Shown here: positions 16,863 to 25,301 of the stretch, piece after piece
Layout: the number at the start of each line of letters is the position of its first letter
Position numbering within the stretch: position 1 is the first letter of the stretch
Program-made: the position numbers and the translations under genes
Source: Candidatus Obscuribacterales bacterium
GTDB taxonomy: Bacteria > Cyanobacteriota > Vampirovibrionia > Obscuribacterales > Obscuribacteraceae
Assembly: GCA_020050685.1 (NCBI GenBank)
Contig: JAGVKG010000003.1
Location: 1 to 52,155, forward strand
Direction of reading: 5' to 3'
DNA length: 52,155 nucleotides
Notes under the pieces: model-generated
Databases searched by the model: none
What the model saw: only the letters and a program-made list of their open reading frames with translations
Told to the model about the DNA's origin: nothing

Positions 16863-17933
16863 ATGGAGGGCAGTATGGGATCCGAAAATGAAGATCACAG
16901 AATAGACGTAGAACAAGCGATCAAAGATGCGAAGATAGAATTTGCATCTTGGGCGGATGCCGCCAAAGCCAAAATCAGTGAGCTTGAGTTGTTTAATAAG
17001 ATGGAGCACAAATCACCAGTGCGCTCTACCGATTCGCAAACAGCGCTCAAAAAGTTGAAGCTGGAGTTCGCTTGTTTCAAAGGCGCTCAGACAGCGCGTG
17101 GAAAGCAAGAGAAGTGCCTGGTCGTTGCCAATGGCAAGACTGTGCTGATGCTCGACAAGTATTTTTCGGCAAGTGATAAATTCGACGAATACGATGGCAT
17201 TGTCCGAATTGGAATTCTGCCTGATCTGCCGAAGAAATTTGTGGCGGAGCTGAGCTGGATTTTGGTTGCCCAGGAAGAGCGTGCCCAATCGAACGTGAGC
17301 AATTACAAAACCGCCGTAAAAGCAACTGCTGCCAATTGGCTGCGCAAATCGAATCATGCGCAAGAGATTGACACCAGATCTGCCGTGCAGATTTGTATGG
17401 ATATGCGGAGAGGCACTCACGCTGGAATACGCGTGTATGCTGAGGTACCAGCAATACCGAAAGCCGCATTAAGAGTAGCTCTAGAGATTGCCAAAGAGAT
17501 ACCGCATTCAAAATTCCACATCGTCTTTTCCCCAAACTGGGTAGTCGAACAGTGGAGTGCCGCGCCGGTAGACCGATTGTGGAAAGTGGTGTGTGCAATT
17601 GTACCGACTTTCGTGTTCAGCGTCTTCATCCAATTGATGATGGAGCCGATAACGAAATGCACAAGCTTCTTGCAATACTTTGTTGGCTTGACTTGGTCAG
17701 CTTGGTATCCGTTAATTGCTCCCGCATTTATTCTTGGTACATTCCTCTGCGGACTAATGGGACTAGGAGTTCTAGCTGGTTGGGTTGGCTTTGCCATGAT
17801 CGTATTTGATTGCACAAAGGAATATGCCAGGCGTGCTGTCATGGCTTGTTTAACACAAGCCGTGTTCAAGTCGCGCAAGGTGCAATTGTTTATGACCGTT
17901 GGTGACGCGCAATACAAGCTTGCCCAATGGTGA
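16863..17933 (+). CDS. hypothetical membrane protein, 356 aa
   Basis: A soluble N-terminal region (~1-235) with a helical start (EQAIKDAKIEFASWADAAKAKISELEL) is followed by two strong hydrophobic segments near 240-262 (VVCAIVPTFVFSVFIQLMM) and 275-318 (LIAPAFILGTFLCGLMGLGVLAGW). It ends in a cytosolic tail. I recognise no family. The start is ATG 16863, or ATG 16875 (MGSENED) five codons in, which has a better-placed GGAGGG. It is the last gene before a strong terminator. Confidence 0.65.
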   Translation: MEGSMGSENEDHRIDVEQAIKDAKIEFASWADAAKAKISELELFNKMEHKSPVRSTDSQTALKKLKLEFACFKGAQTARGKQEKCLVVANGKTVLMLDKYFSASDKFDEYDGIVRIGILPDLPKKFVAELSWILVAQEERAQSNVSNYKTAVKATAANWLRKSNHAQEIDTRSAVQICMDMRRGTHAGIRVYAEVPAIPKAALRVALEIAKEIPHSKFHIVFSPNWVVEQWSAAPVDRLWKVVCAIVPTFVFSVFIQLMMEPITKCTSFLQYFVGLTWSAWYPLIAPAFILGTFLCGLMGLGVLAGWVGFAMIVFDCTKEYARRAVMACLTQAVFKSRKVQLFMTVGDAQYKLAQW

Positions 17934-17941
17934 AAACAATT

Positions 17942-17987
17942 ACCGCCACGATCAATCTATATATATGTATAAGTTGATTGTGGCGGT
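17942..17987 (+). terminator. terminator hairpin after the 16863 gene
   Basis: ACCGCCACGATCAA pairs with TTGATTGTGGCGGT (14 bp with one G-U pair) across an AT-rich loop containing TATATATATG. Confidence 0.7.
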
Positions 17988-18049
17988 TTGCCAGTCGGAA
18001 GTTGGTGTTGTTTGGGCTGAACTAGACACAACCAACAAGGAAACTAATC

Positions 18050-18400
18050 ATGCCAAAAATTGATGACTACATAAGCTTCATGGTCGAGGTGGTGAAGGGC
18101 AAATCTCTAAAAGCGTATGGGAAACGGATCAGTGCCTGCATGCAAGAAGTGTGGGCGAATCCGGGTACCCAAAAAGGGCCTAGGGGATTTATAGAGCGGG
18201 TGAACAAGCGCTTAGAGGCTGAGCAAAGCGAGTATGGTTTGGCCCTAGAAAATGTACATGGACCAGTTGATGGTCGGCGTGGAGGCGAAGATGGAGGCCC
18301 TGGGCGCCGCAAGACGAGCTACAATGCAGAACTTGTCCTTGTCCACAATAAAACGGAGGAAGTGGATAGGATTGTTGTCGATATTGTCATACTGCATTAA
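18050..18400 (+). CDS. hypothetical protein, 116 aa
   Basis: This is an unrecognised basic protein with a good AAGGAA site upstream of ATG 18050. The N-terminal half is helical and Lys-rich (VEVVKGKSLKAYGKRISACMQEVW). A Gly/Arg-rich loop follows (DGRRGGEDGGPGRRKTSYN), then a final beta strand pair (AELVLVHNKTEEVDRIVVDIVIL). No signal peptide or membrane segment. It ends in its own terminator. Confidence 0.55.
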   Translation: MPKIDDYISFMVEVVKGKSLKAYGKRISACMQEVWANPGTQKGPRGFIERVNKRLEAEQSEYGLALENVHGPVDGRRGGEDGGPGRRKTSYNAELVLVHNKTEEVDRIVVDIVILH

Positions 18401-18420
18401 TCGATGGTTCTAATTGCCGC

Positions 18421-18450
18421 AAAAAGTCCGCCAGCAATGGCAGACTTTTT
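18421..18450 (+). terminator. rho-independent terminator
   Basis: AAAAAGTCcGCCA pairs with TGGCaGACTTTTT across GCAA, ending in a T-tract, just after the 18050 gene. Confidence 0.85.
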
Positions 18451-18489
18451 GACTGTGCCAAACTACTATACGCAGTCGCAGAAGAACGG

Positions 18490-18528
18490 AAAAAGCAAAT
18501 GATCAGGCACGCGGCTTGATCATTTGCT
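18490..18528 (-). terminator. rho-independent terminator for the 18556 gene
   Basis: AAAGCAAATGATCA (18490-18503) pairs perfectly with TGATCATTTGCTTT (18515-18528). On the minus strand the stem runs into CTTTTTCC. Confidence 0.8.
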
Positions 18529-18555
18529 TTGGGCGGGCGGGCGAAGAAAGTGTAA

Positions 18556-19002
18556 CTAGATTGACTTCACCTCAATGGTGGTGTCAATTTGCCAGATTTC
18601 GAAAGCGGACACTCGCACGCGCCGCATCGTATGTGTGGACGGCTCCAGTCTCTCGCAAACCCTATCTGGGCAGATGTGCGAAAGATCCCTCGGCTTTCTG
18701 AGTTTCTCCACCAAGGTGGCTGTTTTCTCGGCGATTCGGTCTGCATATGTCCAGGCGTCCAGAATGTCTTTTTCCTTGACGTTCTGGTGCGGGAGAGTGG
18801 AAAGCACTCTTGCACTCACCACAAGTTCGACGCTGCTGATTTGCAATGTTCTCTTTGGTAGAGGAACATCGCACTGGGCCGTGTTGATTGGCACCCCATC
18901 GTTTTCGCGCACTAAGTTCAAGGACGTGATCAGCCATTCGCTGACCGGTAGACGGAAGATATTTTGTTCGGTGGCGGCTGGGGGTTGATTCGTTTGTCCC
19001 AT
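18556..19002 (-). CDS. hypothetical protein, 148 aa
   Basis: The start at ATG 19002 (MGQTNQPPAA) is chosen because AAGGAG lies seven bases upstream. A longer in-frame start at 19056 has no such site. The protein is soluble and unrecognised, with a beta-rich middle (RTLQISSVELVVSARVLSTL), a helix (ILDAWTYADRIAEKTATLVEKL) and a C-terminal strand (FEIWQIDTTIEVKSI). It lies just downstream of the 19093 gene on the same strand and is probably co-transcribed with it. Confidence 0.6.
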   Translation of the reverse strand: MGQTNQPPAATEQNIFRLPVSEWLITSLNLVRENDGVPINTAQCDVPLPKRTLQISSVELVVSARVLSTLPHQNVKEKDILDAWTYADRIAEKTATLVEKLRKPRDLSHICPDRVCERLEPSTHTMRRVRVSAFEIWQIDTTIEVKSI

Positions 19003-19092
19003 GCATTTTCTCCTTGGTAGATGTAGTTGGAATCTGCAGCGCGACAATGCCACCATTAAGTGGTGCCATTGCGGCGACGCATGTGTGTTTGT

Positions 19093-19689
19093 TCAAAACA
19101 TTTGCAGCATGGCGCGCAGGTCGACCTGGAGCGGCACGATCACTTGCTTGCCATCGATCAGCACGCTGACTACGCTGAACAATTTGCCGGCCGGTCTCCA
19201 ATCGTTGCCATTGAGGCGTCGACCCTGGCGGAGAAATTTTCGATGAGTCCAACCGACTGCTCGCAGCCGTTTGGAAAAACAATCGAGAGACTCCGACTCT
19301 TCCTTGCTCTTGCTTGCAGGCAGCAAGATTTTACCGTCGAAGAATATTTTGAGCACCGATTTGGCAATTGCCTTTCCGTCCGGTCCGGGAAAGTATTCTG
19401 CTATCTCCGCGTTTTCGTGAAAACTTTGCGGGAAGGAAAGTTCCTTGGGCGCCAACGGAACTTTCCGTTCAGGCTCCGGCGGGGAGAGATAGAATGTCCC
19501 ATCCTTATTGGGAGCAAGTGAAAACCCGAGGTCGAGTGCGTGCTTGATTGTTGATACCACTGCGAGCGGCAGAGTTCTTGCCACGATGCGGTTGAATACT
19601 TGCCGTGTCGTTTGTTGTAACTTCTCCGAATTGCGAACATCCTCTTTACGTGACTCGTAGTCTTTATGTGTTTCGTGGTCTTGATTCAT
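19093..19689 (-). CDS. hypothetical protein, 198 aa
   Basis: GGAGG precedes the ATG. The N-terminal 30 residues are charged and helical (HKDYESRKEDVRNSEKLQQ). The remainder is mixed, with VVSTIKHALDLGFSL, IAKSVLKIFFDGKILLP and a C-terminal LFSVVSVLIDGKQVIVPL strand pair. No family is recognised and there is no export signal. It heads a two-gene unit with 18556-19002. Between the two genes lies one of the small CACCA/TGGTG palindromes. Confidence 0.6.
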   Translation of the reverse strand: MNQDHETHKDYESRKEDVRNSEKLQQTTRQVFNRIVARTLPLAVVSTIKHALDLGFSLAPNKDGTFYLSPPEPERKVPLAPKELSFPQSFHENAEIAEYFPGPDGKAIAKSVLKIFFDGKILLPASKSKEESESLDCFSKRLRAVGWTHRKFLRQGRRLNGNDWRPAGKLFSVVSVLIDGKQVIVPLQVDLRAMLQMF

Positions 19690-20471
19690 GCGGACTTGCC
19701 TCCATGTAGGTTGTGTTGAAGAAAGCAGTGCGATGCCACCATGCTGCTGGCATGGTGCGGATGGAAAAGAGAGCGGTACATAAGGTGCTACACCCTAAAA
19801 CACACGAGTGCTTTGTGAGTGGTGCTGCTTTGGTTTATTGAACTGTTGTTGTGATGCGGATTCCGTGCGGTGTTGGGTTATCAAGAACTAGATTTCCAAT
19901 ATAGGCAAATGCTTGTGCCCTAGGCAATACGCCCAGAGCACCATCTGTGGAAGAAATTGTGAATATTGTTGCGTTTCAGGTGTTATCACCACTAATGGTG
20001 GCATTCTGCGAGTTGCGCTAGTTCGCGCAGTTCGCGCTAGGTCTGTGGTATCACAAACAATTTTTCTTTGATCCTGCGCAAACTTCCGCTAATCCTTAAG
20101 GAAATGTTGAGACGATATTAACGCTTTCAAGAGCAAAAGAATCGCCGAATAGCCTTGTCGCACATTGCTTTCCAGGAGCAAAATTCGCTACGGTAATGCT
20201 AAATAAATTGTGAACTTACCACAAGGATAGACAGCAAGAAACCGAACGACGAAGCCACCAATCCCTATATTCAAATTGCAATCCTGAGGCAAAAACGCCG
20301 AGGGAATTTCCATTGGAAAAAAGCAAACCGAACATATTGAGCGGAGTTTTGTCTGTCGAGTTCTTTCTGCCTGTCTATGTGACATCGCGCCTTGGCACCG
20401 CTTTTGAATAAGCATAGTGTCACCACTCTCGTTCAAGAGCCGGGAAGCGCATCACAAAAAGTACCTACTAC
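19690..20471. other. gene-free stretch upstream of clpC
   Basis: About 780 bases with no supported ORF. It contains GCCACCA...TGGCATGG and CACCACTAATGGTGG mini-palindromes (about 19732-19755 and 19986-20000) and GCGC-rich direct repeats (GTTGCGCTAGTTCGCGCAGTTCGCGCTAG near 20015-20040, seen as three GTTCGCGC-like units). I did not find a CIRCE element. Confidence 0.5.
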
Positions 20472-20505
20472 GAGAGCTCTGCTAACGCAGCGGCTCTTTT
20501 TTGTT
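20472..20505 (+). terminator. rho-independent terminator/attenuator upstream of clpC
   Basis: AGAGCTCTGC / GCAGCGGCTCT with a TAAC loop is followed by six Ts and ends about 20 bases before the clpC start. It either ends an upstream transcript or acts as an attenuator of clpC. Confidence 0.7.
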
Positions 20506-20525
20506 ATGTAACAAAGGAGGCAACG

Positions 20526-22913
20526 ATGTTCGAACGATTTACCGAGCAAGCCATCAAATCGATCATGCTTGCGCAAACTGAAGCAAAGAATATGGGTCAC
20601 TCATACGTTGGTACCGAACAGATCCTTCTTGGCCTACTCGGCGCCGGAGGCATCGCCCAAAGAACACTCAATGACGCAGGCATCGAGATCAAAGAAGTCC
20701 GCCGCCGAGTTGGAAATATGATTGGCAGGGGCTCCGGTCACTTCCCCGTGGAAGTTCCCTTCTCGCCGCGCGCCAAACAATTGCTAGAGGCTTCGTGGGA
20801 CCAAGCCCGGGCACTCGGCCACAACTTCATCGGTACAGAGCACCTGCTCTTGGGTCTGATTGTCCTAAACGAGGGGGTTGCTGTCCAAATCCTCGAACAC
20901 ATGGTCGATCTATATGTATTGCGCCAGGTCATTTTGGAAAGGATCGGGCAAGCAGATCAAACAGAGTCTAATTCGGGTCAGAGTGGAACACAGTCTCGCC
21001 CGCGTCCAGGTCGCGCATCCAACGGCGTGACTCAGCACACTCAATCTGCAAACGCTAAAGCAACTCCGATGCTAGAGAAGTTTGGCGAAGACCTCGTCAA
21101 ACGGGCTGCGGACGACAAGCTCCAACCTGTAATCGGTCGCGGCAAAGAGCTAAGGAGAATGTTCGAAGTTCTCACTAGCTCCAAAGCCAACAACGTTATA
21201 TTGGTTGGCGAAAGTGGTGCAGGTAAGACTGCAGTTATTGAAGCGCTCGCTGGACTGATGAGAATCAACAAAGTGCCGAAGTCTCTCAGAGGCAAACGGT
21301 TGGTTGCAATCAACCTTGGCGCAATGGTGGCAGGCACGAAATTTCGCGGTGAGTTCGAAGAACGAATTCAAGGCGTGATCGACGAAGTCGCCAAACAAGA
21401 TGGCAGGGTCATCGTGGTAATCGAAGACCTTACAGAAATGATGGGTGCTGGCTCGGCAGAAGGTTCGCTTGACGCATGCGCAATGTTCAAGAGAGCCATG
21501 AAAGAGGGCAAGATGCAAATCATCAGTTCTGGTAAACCATCCGACTACTCCAACCGTATTGAGAAGGATCCCTCCCTAAAAGGATTGTTCGCAAAGGTCG
21601 ATATTGCTCCGGCGACCATCGAAGAAACGGTCGAGATTCTCAAAGGTCTGAAACATGCAGAAGAGTTGCACAGCAACGTCACGATTAGCGATGAAGTAGC
21701 GGAAGCCATTCCGATGCTCGCCAGTCGCTATCTTAGCGAAGGTGTGTTGCCGAAGAAGGCCATCGATCTTCTCGCCAAAACTTGCTCCCGCATGCGAGTC
21801 GAAGCAGATGAACGTATCGTAGATGATACGAAGCCAGATGAGACTCCGGAAGTTACCGTAAACGACATCGCACTGACGATTACGGATATCACCGGAATTC
21901 CGGCCGCTTCCATAACGGAATCGGAAAAGTCGAAGTTGCTGCGCATGGAAGATGAATTGCATCTGCGAGTCATCGGACAGAACGAAGCAATTGAGGCAGT
22001 AGCCGATGCTGTTCGCATTGCACGAGCAGGAATCGGTGAGCCCGGAAAACCGATCGCCTCATTCATCTTCTCCGGACCAACTGGTGTAGGAAAGACCGAG
22101 CTATCGAAGGCTCTTGCTGAATATCTATTCAACGATGAGAAGGCAATTGTTCGCATCGACATGAATGAATTCAGCGAGAAGATTGCAGTCACCAGATTGA
22201 CTGGCTCGGCTCCTGGTTACGTTGGTTACGAGGAAGGCGGTCAGCTGACGGAGCAAGTTCGAGCTAAACCGTTTAGCGTCGTGCTCTTCGATGAGATTGA
22301 AAAGGCTCATCCGGATGTGCACAATGTTCTACTTCGTCTCGTCGATGAAGGAAAGCTCACAGACGCGAAGGGACGCACGGTAGACTTCACGAATACGATC
22401 GTCATTGCCACCACTAACGTGGGAGCAGAAGCGATTGCGAATTGCGGAACCTCAATTTCAATCGGTCTCAAACTGCCACCAAAACCGGGGCAGAATGCCG
22501 AGGTTGTGGATCATGCAAGTCGCCAGGAGCGAATAGTTGCTGGCGTGAAGGAAGCCATGAAGAAAGTGTTCAAGCCGGAGTTCCTGAATAGATTCGGCGG
22601 AATACTCACCTTCCAACAGCTCACGAAAGTAGAGATTGGCAGTATCGTTGACTTGCAACTTGGTCGTCTTTCTGAGCGGCTGCAAGCACAATCGAAGCAG
22701 TTGGTCTTTAGCGACGACGTCAAAGAATTCCTTGGAGAAGTTGGGTTTGACCCAGCTTTTGGTGCGCGTCCTCTTCAACGCGCAATTAAGGACAATGTTG
22801 AAAAGCCGCTTGCGAAAGCCGTTCTGCAAGGTCGGTTCAGCGAGGGTGACACGATAGTGGCATCCCTCGGCGCCGATCGCACTGTGGTCTTCACTAAGAA
22901 GGAAGACGCATAG
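20526..22913 (+). CDS. clpC: ClpC/ClpA-type AAA+ unfoldase with a divergent first ATPase domain
   Basis: HSP100 unfoldase expected to feed substrates into ClpP. Two Clp-N repeats (1-148) precede D1 with Walker A GESGAGKT (228-235) and D2 with Walker A GPTGVGKT (517-524), Walker B VLFDEIEKAH (~583-592), NRF arginine finger and GAR sensor 2. D1 is unusual: Walker B reads IEDL instead of IDE, the sensor-1 ATT becomes SSG, and the arginine-finger ERRF becomes KGLF. The ~65-residue middle domain of ClpC is missing. An IGL tripeptide (SISIGLKLPP) is a plausible ClpP-binding loop. It is directly upstream of clpP. Confidence 0.93.
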   Translation: MFERFTEQAIKSIMLAQTEAKNMGHSYVGTEQILLGLLGAGGIAQRTLNDAGIEIKEVRRRVGNMIGRGSGHFPVEVPFSPRAKQLLEASWDQARALGHNFIGTEHLLLGLIVLNEGVAVQILEHMVDLYVLRQVILERIGQADQTESNSGQSGTQSRPRPGRASNGVTQHTQSANAKATPMLEKFGEDLVKRAADDKLQPVIGRGKELRRMFEVLTSSKANNVILVGESGAGKTAVIEALAGLMRINKVPKSLRGKRLVAINLGAMVAGTKFRGEFEERIQGVIDEVAKQDGRVIVVIEDLTEMMGAGSAEGSLDACAMFKRAMKEGKMQIISSGKPSDYSNRIEKDPSLKGLFAKVDIAPATIEETVEILKGLKHAEELHSNVTISDEVAEAIPMLASRYLSEGVLPKKAIDLLAKTCSRMRVEADERIVDDTKPDETPEVTVNDIALTITDITGIPAASITESEKSKLLRMEDELHLRVIGQNEAIEAVADAVRIARAGIGEPGKPIASFIFSGPTGVGKTELSKALAEYLFNDEKAIVRIDMNEFSEKIAVTRLTGSAPGYVGYEEGGQLTEQVRAKPFSVVLFDEIEKAHPDVHNVLLRLVDEGKLTDAKGRTVDFTNTIVIATTNVGAEAIANCGTSISIGLKLPPKPGQNAEVVDHASRQERIVAGVKEAMKKVFKPEFLNRFGGILTFQQLTKVEIGSIVDLQLGRLSERLQAQSKQLVFSDDVKEFLGEVGFDPAFGARPLQRAIKDNVEKPLAKAVLQGRFSEGDTIVASLGADRTVVFTKKEDA

Positions 22914-22985
22914 GCTTCTCTGCATCAACGCGTTAAGAACAATCACCCCAGCTCGAATGCGGTAGCTTGAGGTATAACATAAGAT

Positions 22986-23017
22986 ACCCGAGTCCTTTTG
23001 CTAGGACTCGGGTTCTT
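22986..23017 (+). terminator. rho-independent terminator between clpC and clpP
   Basis: ACCCGAGTCC (22986-22995) pairs with GGACTCGGGT (23004-23013), followed by TCTTTTG. It lies 44 bases before clpP, so the two genes can be uncoupled. Confidence 0.8.
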
Positions 23018-23061
23018 TTGTTTGCCCCTGTTGCTCATCGAGAACAGCGAGGACACTAAGT

Positions 23062-23853
23062 ATGTATCAACCAAGAATTATTCCACAAGCGATCTACGAC
23101 GCTGCTTCCAAGTACGATGTGTGGAGCATTGCGCAGGGATATCAGGAACCTAGTCAATCTGTCTACGTTCCGACAGTTATCAGAAAGACACCCACGGGTG
23201 AGAGAGCATTCGACATATTCTCCGCTTTCTTGGAAGAGAATGCGGTTTTTCTCGAAAGCGCGATCGACCAATCGGTTGCGACCAACGTCTCAAACCAACT
23301 TCTCTATCTCGCCACTCAATCGGACAAAAAGGTAAAAGAAATCAACCTCTACATCAGTTCGCCTGGTGGTTCGGTTCCGGCAGGATTGCAAATTCTCGAC
23401 ACGATGTCGTACATCGAAACGGTGCATTCCGTCACGGTGAATACAATCTGCACTGGCATTGCTATGTCGATGGGCGCATTCTTGCTCGCTGCTGGCACCG
23501 GTCGGCGCATGGCATTTCCGAATGCTAGCATCATGATTCACCAGCCACTCTCCCGAGGGGGCGGCGGCGGCCAAGCAACCGAGATGGAAATCGGCAACAA
23601 GTACATGCAAGACATCAAGAAACTGCTGACCTGCTATTTGGCATTGCACACCGGCAAGAAGGTTAAGAGGGTTCTGAATGACTGCGAACGCGACAACTTC
23701 ATGACGGCAGAAGAAGCCCAAGCCTATGGCATCATCGATCAAATCTATGAGATCGGTCGACGCCAAGAATTGGCCCCTCTCTTCGCCGAATACGATGCCG
23801 CGCACGAGAAGATGGTTGCCGCCCGCAAGAGCGTACCGGACACCGACGACTAA
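23062..23853 (+). CDS. clpP: ATP-dependent Clp protease proteolytic subunit
   Basis: Serine peptidase of the ClpP family that forms two stacked heptameric rings. The catalytic triad is intact: Ser in GIAMSMGAFLLAAG, His in ASIMIHQPLS, Asp in NDCERDNFMTAEEA. The oxyanion loop LYISSPGGSVPAG is present. At 263 residues it is longer than usual (~195-205), with about 35 extra N-terminal residues (rich in Tyr, Gln and Pro) and about 25 extra acidic or basic C-terminal residues. The N-terminal extension could be processed as in other ClpPs. It sits directly behind the divergent clpC. Confidence 0.94.
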   Translation: MYQPRIIPQAIYDAASKYDVWSIAQGYQEPSQSVYVPTVIRKTPTGERAFDIFSAFLEENAVFLESAIDQSVATNVSNQLLYLATQSDKKVKEINLYISSPGGSVPAGLQILDTMSYIETVHSVTVNTICTGIAMSMGAFLLAAGTGRRMAFPNASIMIHQPLSRGGGGGQATEMEIGNKYMQDIKKLLTCYLALHTGKKVKRVLNDCERDNFMTAEEAQAYGIIDQIYEIGRRQELAPLFAEYDAAHEKMVAARKSVPDTDD

Positions 23854-23864
23854 ACCCCAACCCC

Positions 23865-23899
23865 AAAAGAAAGCGGACTCCACATCCGCTTTCTTTTTT
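23865..23899 (+). terminator. rho-independent terminator after clpP
   Basis: AAAAGAAAGCGGA pairs with TCCGCTTTCTTTT (13 bp) and runs into a T-tract. Confidence 0.9.
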
Positions 23900-24473
23900 C
23901 TTTGATGTCTACTAGGCGTAATCGTAGAAATGGCAGTTGATCAAACCAACGCCTCTACATATATAAGGATATTTGAGCGGTGAAAAGTTCAATGGAAAAG
24001 TTGTGCGAGCTTGCGCTAAGTTTTCTGGATGTTCGCGAGTGAGATGTGCCACCAAGGCAAAATGGGCGATTGTGCAAGCTGCGCTAAGCGGGGTTCGATT
24101 AGCATCTGCACATAAAGGGTGGTTGTAAGTAAATTTCTGATGTGGCAGATATGGCTGAAACCCTGCAACAGTGCGGGTTGTGGTCTGTTACGCAATGTTA
24201 CTTATATAAAGGTATTTCACTTGTCATGAGACGCCCGATTTCGATAGATATAAGTCGACTCAATGCATCTCTCGCTTTACGGAATCAACAACCACAAAAC
24301 TATAGTCAATTCGCGAAAAAAACCATCGGCACATTACCTATATCAATAGGTAGGGTACCGCTATTCGTTTTGCGAATGCATGGTGGCACTGTTGAGGAAG
24401 GACGAACTTGAGTTTGCAAGTCGTGAATCACGACCTACAAAAAGTAGACCCTAACTCTAGAGGAACAAGGAAC
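23900..24473. other. AT-rich gene-free stretch
   Basis: No supported gene. It holds two near-copies of GTGCRAGCTKGCGCTAAG (about 24003-24020 and 24072-24090), two similar TATATAA-GRTATTT boxes (about 23957-23975 and 24196-24215) that look promoter-like, and the palindrome GTCGTGAATCACGAC (24419-24433) just before the next gene. Confidence 0.5.
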
Positions 24474-25298
24474 ATGAGTAAGCAAACACCCGGACTTATC
24501 CAGAATGGTGCCGAACTAGTCCAAAAGACCGTTAAAGCTCTTCTCGACGCTGCCAACAAAATCGGTGGAGCTGCCGGCGAAGCACTGCGCAAGGAAGCTA
24601 AGGCCATCCAACAGGCCGCCGAAAACGTCAAGGAATGGACAATCGAAAAACTGCATCAATTCATGGATGCGCTCGAGAAGCTCGAAGACAAGATCATCGA
24701 TGCCCTCCGGCACGTTGCCGAATTCGCTCAGCAAGTCGGTGAAGATGTCGAGAACGTCTACGACCAGGCTCTAACCAACCTGCACCGTGACCTCGATACG
24801 CTGCGCGACGAAGCCTGCAAAATCGGCGAAGCCCTGAAGGAAGCTGGCGAAGAAATCGGCGAAACGCTCGAGCAAAACCGCGAAGAGATGACCGAAGTTC
24901 TCCAAGGAACTCTGGCCGGACAATTCGTGGTTCGCGTCGGCGAATTCATCGAAAGAGCGACCGCCAAGGTTAAGGAAACTGTTGAGTACGGTATCGACAC
25001 CGTAGCCAACAAGGCCGAAACTTTGATCGACGCCGTCAAGTCCAACGATGAACCCAACGCCCGCGTCGCAAGTGCGAAGCAAGGCGCTGCGATGCTCAAC
25101 TCGCAACTCGGCGACATCTTTGATGTTGAATCCGCACGCTGGAATCACGCCACGCGTCAGGTCGACATCAACGTGACCGAACAAGCCGGTGCTGACATGG
25201 CCGAAGCTGCCATGCAGCTCGAAGCCTTCGTCATGGAACTCGGGTTCGAGCCGGAAGGCGGAAAAGCAGTCAACGTGCTGCCTCCGTCGGCCCAGTAA
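24474..25298 (+). CDS. amphipathic-helix (apolipoprotein/LEA-like) protein, 274 aa
   Basis: ATG 24474 follows AAGGA and starts the compositionally distinctive protein. An upstream TTG is in frame but unlikely. Almost the whole chain (20-215) is predicted amphipathic helix with heptad-like Ala/Glu/Lys runs (ALRKEAKAIQQAAENVKEW; EALKEAGEEIGETLEQNREE). This resembles apolipoprotein, LEA or phasin-like proteins that coat membranes, lipids or aggregates. The last 60 residues form a small mixed domain (QVDINVTEQAGADMAEAAMQLEAFVMELGF). It has no signal peptide, so a cytosolic role is likely. The function is not established. Confidence 0.6.
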   Translation: MSKQTPGLIQNGAELVQKTVKALLDAANKIGGAAGEALRKEAKAIQQAAENVKEWTIEKLHQFMDALEKLEDKIIDALRHVAEFAQQVGEDVENVYDQALTNLHRDLDTLRDEACKIGEALKEAGEEIGETLEQNREEMTEVLQGTLAGQFVVRVGEFIERATAKVKETVEYGIDTVANKAETLIDAVKSNDEPNARVASAKQGAAMLNSQLGDIFDVESARWNHATRQVDINVTEQAGADMAEAAMQLEAFVMELGFEPEGGKAVNVLPPSAQ

Positions 25299-25301
25299 AC
25301 A

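Noticed and set aside
18556-19056. Longer start (19056) for the 148-residue protein
   Set aside because: AAGGAG is correctly placed only for ATG 19002.
19690-20525. CIRCE/HrcA-type heat-shock operator for clpC
   Set aside because: No TTAGCACTC-N9-GAGTGCTAA was found. A GAGTGCT at about 19805 has no partner.
24142-24411. ORF on plus (89 codons) in the AT-rich leader
   Set aside because: No ribosome-binding site, odd composition and no domain. It lies across promoter-like repeats.
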